The position numbers and the translations under genes are program-made. Below, one piece after another: positions 19,750 to 25,873 of a stretch of 25,873 bases of DNA. Location of the stretch: positions 1 through 25,873 of the forward strand of contig KN880725.1 in NCBI GenBank assembly GCA_000934385.1, written 5' to 3'. This DNA comes from Cylindrobasidium torrendii FP15055 ss-10. Taxonomy: Eukaryota > Basidiomycota > Agaricomycetes > Agaricales > Physalacriaceae. Every line of letters starts with the position of its first letter. Positions within the stretch are counted from its first letter, which is position 1. The notes under the pieces were generated by a model. The model was not told the origin of the DNA and did not search any database. It saw only the letters and a program-made list of their open reading frames with translations.

Positions 19750-21495
19750 ATGAAGGGCCTGTTCTTCTCCATTCTCGCGCTCCCCTTTGTTGCGGCGCTG
19801 CCGAGCGATGGCGCACAAGGCGTCTTCAGCGTCGATGATGTCAAAGACGCTCTCGGTGACGCTTTCTTCGACGGAAAGCATGAGCTTGAGAAATGGATGC
19901 ACGATGGAAAGCAGTTCATCAAGCAGGACAGCCTACTCTGTGCGCTCAACAAGTCTACTCCTCCTGCTATTATTGCTCATTGGTCGCAGACGAGCTGGTT
20001 CAGCATTCTGCCTTTGAGAACCACCAACTGCGCGTTACGGAGCCTGACCTCTGTGACGCATCCGTGAAGCAGTACTCAGGCTACTTGGACATTGCCCAGG
20101 ACAAGCACTTATTCTTTTGGTGAGGACGATTTTCAGAACTCAGAACTATCTCCTTATCTCTGCAGGTTCTTCGAAGCGCGCGAGAATCCGAAGGACGCTC
20201 CCCTGTTACTATGGCTCAATGGAGGACCTGGATGCAGTTCAACCACTGGTTTACTCTTTGAACTTGGCCCTTGCAGCATTTCCGCGGACGGGAAGAACAC
20301 CACTGCGAACAAGTACAGCTGGAACACGCATGCCAACATCATCTTCTTGGACCAGCCCGTCAACGTGGGGTACTCTTATTCTGATGGAGACACCAAGGTC
20401 GACAATAGCCCTGTCGCAGGCAAAGATGTCTACGCCTTCCTACAGCTTTTCATGGATCGCTTTCCCGAATATTCGACTCAACCCTTCCACATCGCAGCGG
20501 AGAGTTATGGCGGCACATACGCACCCAACATCGCCAACACTGTATACAAAGGCAACAAGGAGCTCGCGCCCACGTCGAACAAGATTAAGACAATTAACCT
20601 TGCGTCCGTCGTACTTGCCAACGGTCTGACCAACCCATACATCCAGTTCGGTTCGGTTGCAGACTACGTCTGCGATGGGCCCTTCCCAGTTTATGATGAC
20701 CCCGAGGGCCCACAATGCCAGTCACTGAGGAGCAAGATTCCGACCTGCCAGCGCCTCATCAACTCGTGCTACAGTTTCCAGTCCAAGCTCACCTGCGTTC
20801 CCGCCATCCTCTACTGCAACTCGCAGATATTTGGCCCGCTTATGCAAACCGGTCGCAACCCGTATGACGTCCGTCGCTCCTGCGACCGTAGCAAAGATGG
20901 CGATTTGTGCTACAAGCAAATGGAGTGGATCGATGTCTGGATGAACCAACCAAGCAACAAGAAGGCTCTGGGCGTCAACCCCGCGCTGGATTTCAAGTCA
21001 TGCAACATGGAGGTTAACCAGGCATTCACAATGCAAGGCGACGGCATGCACAACAGTGCCCTTCTTCTGCCGGAGATCATTGAGGATGGTGTAAAGCTCC
21101 TTGTTTACGCGGGCAACGCTGGTAAGAGCTATCGTCGTTACACCGATTGTCATTGGACTGACGACACACAGACATGATGTGCAACTATATGGGTAATGAG
21201 CGCTGGGTTGAGGCACTCGACACGGTCTTTAGCGAGGAGTTTTTGAGCTCGCCTTCAGAGCCATGGGTTACTCTGAAATCGGGCAAGGTAGCGGGCACTG
21301 TTCGCAGTGCCGGTGGACAAGGCTTCACTGCTGGCAATGTCACGTTTGTAAATGTGCACGATGCAGGGCACATGGTTCCCTACGACCAGCCTGAGGCTGC
21401 ATTGGTGAGCTCGCTATGTCAGTGGGCGGACCGTCGTTCTAATGCTATCACAGGACCTGATTACTCGCTGGATAGCAGACGTTCCGTTGTCATAG
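19750..21495 (+). CDS. Serine carboxypeptidase, carboxypeptidase Y type
   Basis: This S10 family peptidase removes C-terminal residues and is probably vacuolar like yeast Prc1. Five exons encode 516 residues. Introns: 19940-19989, 20120-20165, 21122-21171, 21405-21453. A signal peptide (MKGLFFSILALPFVAALP) is followed by a propeptide-like stretch (GKHELEKWMHDGKQFI). The mature domain then has QYSGYLDIAQDKHLFFWFFE, LLLWLNGGPGCSS, FLDQPVNVGYSYSDG and the nucleophile HIAAESYGGTYAP (Ser about 220). The catalytic Asp is in YAGNADMMCNYMGN (about 426) and the His in HDAGHMVPYDQPEAAL (about 492). Several Cys between 270 and 370 suit the family disulfides. Splicing the last intron gives the normal short tail DLITRWIADVPLS. 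Reading through instead adds an unrelated extension to 21587. All catalytic residues are present. Confidence 0.95.
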
Positions 21496-22202
21496 ATAGT
21501 ATCCTTTGGTTGGATATCAATCATGTCATAGAAGATGAGCGTGTCAATGCAGCATATAACTTTTTCTTTGGATATGTGTATAACTAATAATGATTCCGTG
21601 AAACATTTTACACCGCATTCGTTCCGTAATCGACAGCATTTGTTATGCTGTCTGCAAGCTGCTTGATCTTCGGGCAGCGCGACAAACTTGCTGGCCCGGG
21701 AGACATACCAGGTGTGCTTGCTAACTCGAATTATTACGCTAGTGTCAAAAAATGCCGAGGCTATGCTGCTGCAAATTCAGTTTGAACTTCCCTCCTATAA
21801 GTATGAATGAGTAAGGGAGCCTAAGCTTGAGCCCTTGCTGCCGCGGACATTTACAAATGTAAGCTTGGCTAGTAAGCCAGACCTCGGTAGGTTGTACGGT
21901 TTATTTGATGCGAGACCGGCCATCCTTGTAGAGTCGGGAGGCACTCTGACAAGAATACTTGATCAATACCCAGCGACCGTAAGTAAGTACACAAGCCTGC
22001 ACCGAACCAACCCCCTCGGGATCGCTTCGGGTTGGCTTCGGGACAGGGAAGCCGAGCGCGGGCTGCCTCGGCAGTCTGAAGGCATGACCTGGCGGAGTTT
22101 GAAAAGATCTGAGCCGGGTTCCCGGGGTGCCGAGATCTGACTTTGCCACTGTCCCTCACGGTCTATTGACGAGTGAGAAGTAAACTAAATCATCTCCACA
22201 AG
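21496..22202. other. Intergenic region and leader of the transcription factor gene
   Basis: About 0.7 kb with no supported gene. A TATA-like CCTATAAGTA lies at 21792-21801. A G/C-rich part near 22010-22130 holds the repeat GCTTCGGG twice within 20 bases and several CCCGGG-type palindromes, which could bind regulators. Short frames on both strands show no motif. Confidence 0.45.
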
Positions 22203-22266
22203 GTGAGCGGACAGAGGAACTATCTTAACCATGCCTGGTGCTCATCAGTGCTCCCGGGCACTACAG
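22203..22266 (+). other. Probable 5'UTR intron of the transcription factor gene
   Basis: The sequence reads AAG/GTGAGC at the left end and CACTACAG/AATGG at the right, so the acceptor lies one base before the start codon at 22268. Length is 64 bases. It contains ATG 22231 in a strong context, which is out of frame with the main start and would open a 108-codon overlapping frame. Splicing would remove it. Confidence 0.55.
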
Positions 22267-22267
22267 A

Positions 22268-24651
22268 ATGGCAACCCCCAGTCCCGAAGCGTCGCCGAAC
22301 GGCAAGAAGGCATCGGATCCACAAACCCCAGCGCCGGCCGTCGCTGCCGCCGCAGCCGCACCTCCTTATCCATACATGTCGCCCCCACATTTTTCCTACC
22401 CACCAAACTATGCATCACCACCCCCGCCCCCAGGATCATATCCTCCACTCCCTCCAGGATATCCTCCATACGCCTATCAGCCGTACCCGTACCAACTCGG
22501 CCAGGCTCCCGTCCTGATGTACCAGCAACCTGCACCTCCAGCTTCATCCAGCGGTAGTGAACAGGGAACGAAGCGCAAGCGTAAAGACAAGAGCGACGAC
22601 CAAGACGACGACGGTGGCCGCCTCAGACCAGCCTCCTCTTCAACTAGTGTCATGCCAGTGGATGCCAAGAAACGCACGAAGACTGCGCGCGCCTGCGACT
22701 CGTGCCGTTCGCGCAAGATTCGCTGCGATATTCTGACCGACATCGAACCTATCGTCTGCCAACACTGCAAGCAGTATGGTTTCGAGTGCACGTACTTCCT
22801 CCCCATTGCAGAGACGCGGTTCAAGAAGAAAAAGTGGGCGGACGAGGAACATACGGACAGCTCTAGCAACGTGCAGCCCATTAATCCAATTGCTGCAGCG
22901 ATGCCAGTTCACCCCCCGCGCGCGTACGAAATGTTCGACTTGCGCCAGGCGCACCAGTTCGAGGTGTTCTCGCCCTCTCCCACGTCCCCGATTTTGCATG
23001 TTCGCAAGTCATCAACAGACCCCAACGGTGCACCGGCCCCTCCGCTTCCCAAGGACATGCAAATTGACTCCCAACTTATCCAAAATCTGCTTAACTCGTA
23101 CTTCACGGAGGTTGCGCCTCTCCTGCCCATTGTCACCCCACAGGAGCTGCTCGCTATCCGCCTGCCTCCGCCCATTTTGCTCTATTCAATGTGTATTGTG
23201 GCTGCGACACAGCGCCATGTCCCTCAGACATTGTTCGACCAGCTTCGGTACATCCTCAATGCCCTCATTCGTGCCGACGATGTGCTTTCGACGGCCAGCA
23301 TTGTGAATGTACAGTCTCTGCTCATACTGTGTATGTCTGCAGATTGCCATTCTCAGTTCGTGCCCAATGCTCTTTCGTCTCTGTGGGTTCGCCTTGGGAC
23401 TGCAATTCGCATGGCGCAAGATTTGGGGTTGCATCGCGCCGAGAGTGTTGGAACACAGGATATTGAACTCAGGCGGCGGCTGTGGGCAGTCTGTGTCATC
23501 ACCGACCGCTGGATCAGTCTTACCTATGGCAACCCATCGATGATTGACGTCGGCGACTGTGATGCGCGGCTACCAGGCGGCGGCGACGTGACAGACGTCT
23601 ACATGGACGAGCTTGTACGACTGTCACTTCTACTCGGGCTTGTCCTCAAGACGATATACAGCCCCACGGGTCTCACGTTCGTACAAGATGATATTCTGGA
23701 GAAACTCATTTCAGATATCGAGGATTGGAAGGCGAGACTACCCGATAGCCTAACGTATAGGGGCGTAAACAGTCCTCTTCGGGCGGGCGTGTTGCACCTC
23801 CTCTACACCTGTGCATGTATGACATTCTGGAGGGTGTTCATGCGCCTCAGCTATTCTTGCCCCGCGCACTTGAAGTTCACTCTGAGTGCGGAGCGGTGGA
23901 CAGGCTTGGTCGTCCTTGCTGGAGAGGCGATTGATTGGCTGGACGCAAACGAGGGCACCTATGATTCGTGGTTGCTGGTGTCCTACGGGGCAACAAGTTG
24001 CGCTCTAGTGCAGTATCACACATGGGCAAGGAGAAGGACCCCGGAGGCTAGAGTTCAGCTGGCCAAGCTCAAGGATTGCGTGAGGCGGTGGGAGTCAAGG
24101 CTTAGCCCCGACCACATGAGCACGCGCCGCAAGGTTTGTTGCATCCTTACCCTCTGAGAATCGATTACTGACATCTCTCAAGACGTCTGAAATCATCGGG
24201 CTTCTTTCAGAGGCCACGACTGCCGATGATCAAGGACAAACACCTATGCCGACTGGTGCCCCCGGCGGTATCGAGTATAAACGTGACCCCACTCATCCTC
24301 AGGGCGGCGTTTTCGTCTCGACTGATGGTGCAGAGGTGGATACCTCGACTGCCACCAACTCAATTCTCGAAATGAGCTCGTTTGTCACGCCAGGGACACT
24401 TAACCTGAACCCTGGGATGAACATGGTGTCGAAGGACCCGCAGGTTACCAATACGTTGGACTTTGGAGATTTGGGACTCATGGATCAGCTGGATGGTTTG
24501 CCTGGAGGAATGTTCGATTGGGGTATGTCGGTTTTATCGCCTATCCTTCCAGGTGTCCTAATGCAATCATGCAGGCCAATGGGAGAGCTTTTTCGCCAAG
24601 TTAAATGGTGGGGGCATGCCTGTCGTGCCGGACGTGTCCAAACAGCTCTAG
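22268..24651 (+). CDS. Zn(II)2Cys6 fungal transcription factor
   Basis: Three exons encode 760 residues. Introns: 24134-24182, 24523-24574. The N-terminus is Ala-rich and then strongly Pro/Tyr-rich (about 22-90), typical of an activation or interaction region. Basic clusters TKRKRKDK and KKRTKTAR suit nuclear import. The binuclear zinc cluster CDSCRSRKIRC...CQHCKQYGFEC has Cys at about 143, 146, 153, 164, 167 and 174 (CX2CX6CX10CX2CX6C), followed by a basic linker RFKKKKW. The middle region matches the fungal-specific transcription factor domain: LLNSYFTEVAPLLPIV, SSLWVRLGTAIRMAQDLGLH and RRRLWAVCVITDRWISLTYG. This is the layout of xylanolytic-activator-like regulators. The target genes are unknown. 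ATG 22268 is chosen over upstream non-ATG codons. The C-terminal part is Gly/Thr-rich and ends GGGMPVVPDVSKQL. Confidence 0.92.
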
Positions 24652-24984
24652 AAGGATGCTGTGCGTCGTTTGCAAAATGCTCCTGAGGGGTAACGAGTGG
24701 GGAATTTTGTCGCTTCATTGCTGTTTTGCGCGTAGCTGTCGTTCGTCCCTTCGATAACTTATTGTAAATGTAGAAGGTGACTGTATTTGTAGACCAATGG
24801 TGCTTATCTATTGGACGAGTACTGCTTTTAGAGGCGAATTTATTTTCTTTTGTGCTTTGGTCGAACAAGATTGCTTGGATTTGTGATCGAGATCGAGATT
24901 CGATGGTGTCAACATTTGTTCAGCATTGCGACTGGGCGACGATGGAGAATTTTGAGGGGGACAGATTCTATAACTTGGACTACG
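24652..24984. other. Intergenic region, 333 bases
   Basis: This holds the 3' end of the transcription factor transcript and the promoter of the APS kinase gene. T/A-rich sequence at 24755-24860 suits a 3' processing region. A frame from 24777 runs into the kinase start in another frame and has no motif. I see no clear TATA box. Confidence 0.5.
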
Positions 24985-25733
24985 ATGGCTACTAACATTA
25001 CCTTCCACCCTGGTTAGTAAAAAAGACTGCTGCGATTTGCGTATGCTTATCAGAAATAGGATCTGTGTCGACCGAAGAGCGCCAGACGCTGCTCAAGCAA
25101 AAAGGTGTCACGATATGGCTGACAGGGCTGAGTGCTAGCGGCAAGGTATGCGCCCACGATGAACCCGCCAATCGACCTTGTTGATAACTGAACAGTCCAC
25201 CATCGCCTGCGCACTCGAGCAACACCTTCTGCACCTTCACAAATTCACCTACCGTCTAGACGGTGACAATGTCCGTTTCGGATTGAACAAAGACCTCGGA
25301 TTTGACGAAAAGTCACGAAACGAGAACATCCGCCGGATTGGAGAGGTGTCTAAGTTGTTCGCAGATGCGTCGTGCGTGTCCATCACCGCTTTCATCTCGC
25401 CGTATCGCCAGGACCGTGATTTCGCGAGGGAGATCCACGACAAGGCGGGCATACCATTTGTCGAGGTGTTCGTCGATGCGCCGCTGGAGGTTGTTGAGCA
25501 GAGAGATCCTAAGGGGCTGTACAAGAAGGCCAGGGCGGGCGAAATCAAGGGTGTGTCATGTTCACTTCCGTCTCGACAGACGCTCATCGAGTTGCACAGA
25601 GTTCACTGGGATTTCTGCCCCATACGAGTCCCCAGAGAAACCTGAGATCCACCTCAACACGGCGACGACAGATGTCGCGAAGAGTGTAGAAATTATCACC
25701 ACCTACCTTACAGACAAGGGCTATATCCAATAG
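24985..25733 (+). CDS. MET14: Adenylylsulfate (APS) kinase
   Basis: This cytosolic enzyme phosphorylates adenosine 5'-phosphosulfate to PAPS, the second step of sulfate assimilation. Four exons encode 202 residues, the normal fungal length. Introns: 25013-25053, 25146-25195, 25551-25599. The product starts [20 protein letters not shown]. Motifs follow: P-loop GLSASGKST (about 34-42), with an intron falling right after its Lys codon, [88 protein letters not shown] and a C-terminal [14 protein letters not shown] 24985 is the only start that gives the conserved short N-terminus after splicing. The neighbouring transcription factor is not known to control it, and no sulfur-regulator site was identified. 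Confidence 0.97.
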
Positions 25734-25873
25734 TATGTAACGTGAAAGATAGACTGTATGTAATACCACGAATGACTATTTAGACCATTGTGCTGTCCCT
25801 GGACTGGGTCGAGAGATAAGGTCACTAAATGTTCAGCGTCAACGATAAAATTTGAACGTTGAACGTTAACACC
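25734..25873. other. Probable 3' untranslated region of APS kinase
   Basis: A/T-rich sequence follows the stop codon. Near the window edge, TTGAACG occurs twice in a row before TTAAC (25852-25869), a small tandem repeat. No reading frame of note. Confidence 0.4.

Noticed and set aside
21454..21587. Longer C-terminus of the carboxypeptidase reading through to 21587
   Set aside because: It requires keeping intron 21405-21453. Splicing it gives the family-typical DLITRWIADVP tail and a stop at 21495.
22231..22557. A 108-codon plus-strand frame with a good ATG
   Set aside because: It overlaps the transcription factor in another frame, its composition mirrors the Pro-rich code, and its ATG lies in a probable intron.
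22245..23434. Several minus-strand frames of 80-130 codons opposite the transcription factor
   Set aside because: They are shadows of a long single-exon coding region on the plus strand, with no motifs of their own.
1..25873. tRNA genes, rRNA genes, CRISPR arrays, transposons and a secondary-metabolite cluster
   Set aside because: I found no tRNA B-box with a matching cloverleaf, no regularly spaced repeats, no transposase or reverse transcriptase motifs, and no backbone biosynthetic enzyme.

Overview
This window reads as nuclear DNA of a filamentous basidiomycete, most likely an Agaricomycete. Genes are compact and on both strands. Nearly every gene is broken by several introns of about 45-58 bases with GT...AG ends, and the protein set is typical fungal housekeeping. 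I could not fix the genus. A Cantharellales fungus such as Rhizoctonia is possible but unproven. There are no rRNAs, tRNAs, CRISPR arrays, transposons or virus-like elements that I could recognise.

Layout: bases 1-54 may be the tail of a plus-strand gene. A gene-poor stretch follows to 1174. Then come the mRNA guanylyltransferase (minus, 1175-2847), SKP1 (minus, 3110-3873), mitochondrial ribosomal protein bL27 (plus, 4026-4614) and a DUF3074 START-like protein (plus, 4754-5612). From 5613 to 9500 the DNA is sparse, holding one good hypothetical gene (minus, 6717-7387) and one weak candidate (minus, 6058-6477). Guanine deaminase (plus, 9501-11298) faces the vacuolar lipase ATG15 (minus, 12177-13584). 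ATG15 is divergent from the mitochondrial ABC exporter ATM1 (plus, 13774-16064). A GSI-type glutamine synthetase-like gene (minus, 16261-18153) is divergent from a WDR53-like WD40 gene (plus, 18264-19592). The right side holds a carboxypeptidase Y-type serine carboxypeptidase (19750-21495), a Zn(II)2Cys6 transcription factor (22268-24651) and adenylylsulfate kinase (24985-25733), all plus strand.

I rebuilt the gene models by hand from splice signals and family motifs. In each of the 13 coding models the spliced length is a multiple of three with one stop, which supports the intron calls. The genes do not form one pathway. They cover mRNA capping, SCF ubiquitin ligase, mitochondrial translation, purine salvage, autophagic lipolysis, Fe-S export, nitrogen metabolism, vacuolar proteolysis and sulfate assimilation. 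Order looks like ordinary shuffled euchromatin with three tight divergent pairs.

No new biological system is evident. The best leads are gene-structure details: a 9-base microexon in the glutamine synthetase-like gene, a 36-base intron in the WD40 gene, a stop-free 51-base intron inside the ATM1 nucleotide-binding domain, a probable 5'UTR intron that removes an upstream AUG from the transcription factor mRNA, and a few unassigned reading frames in the sparse region.
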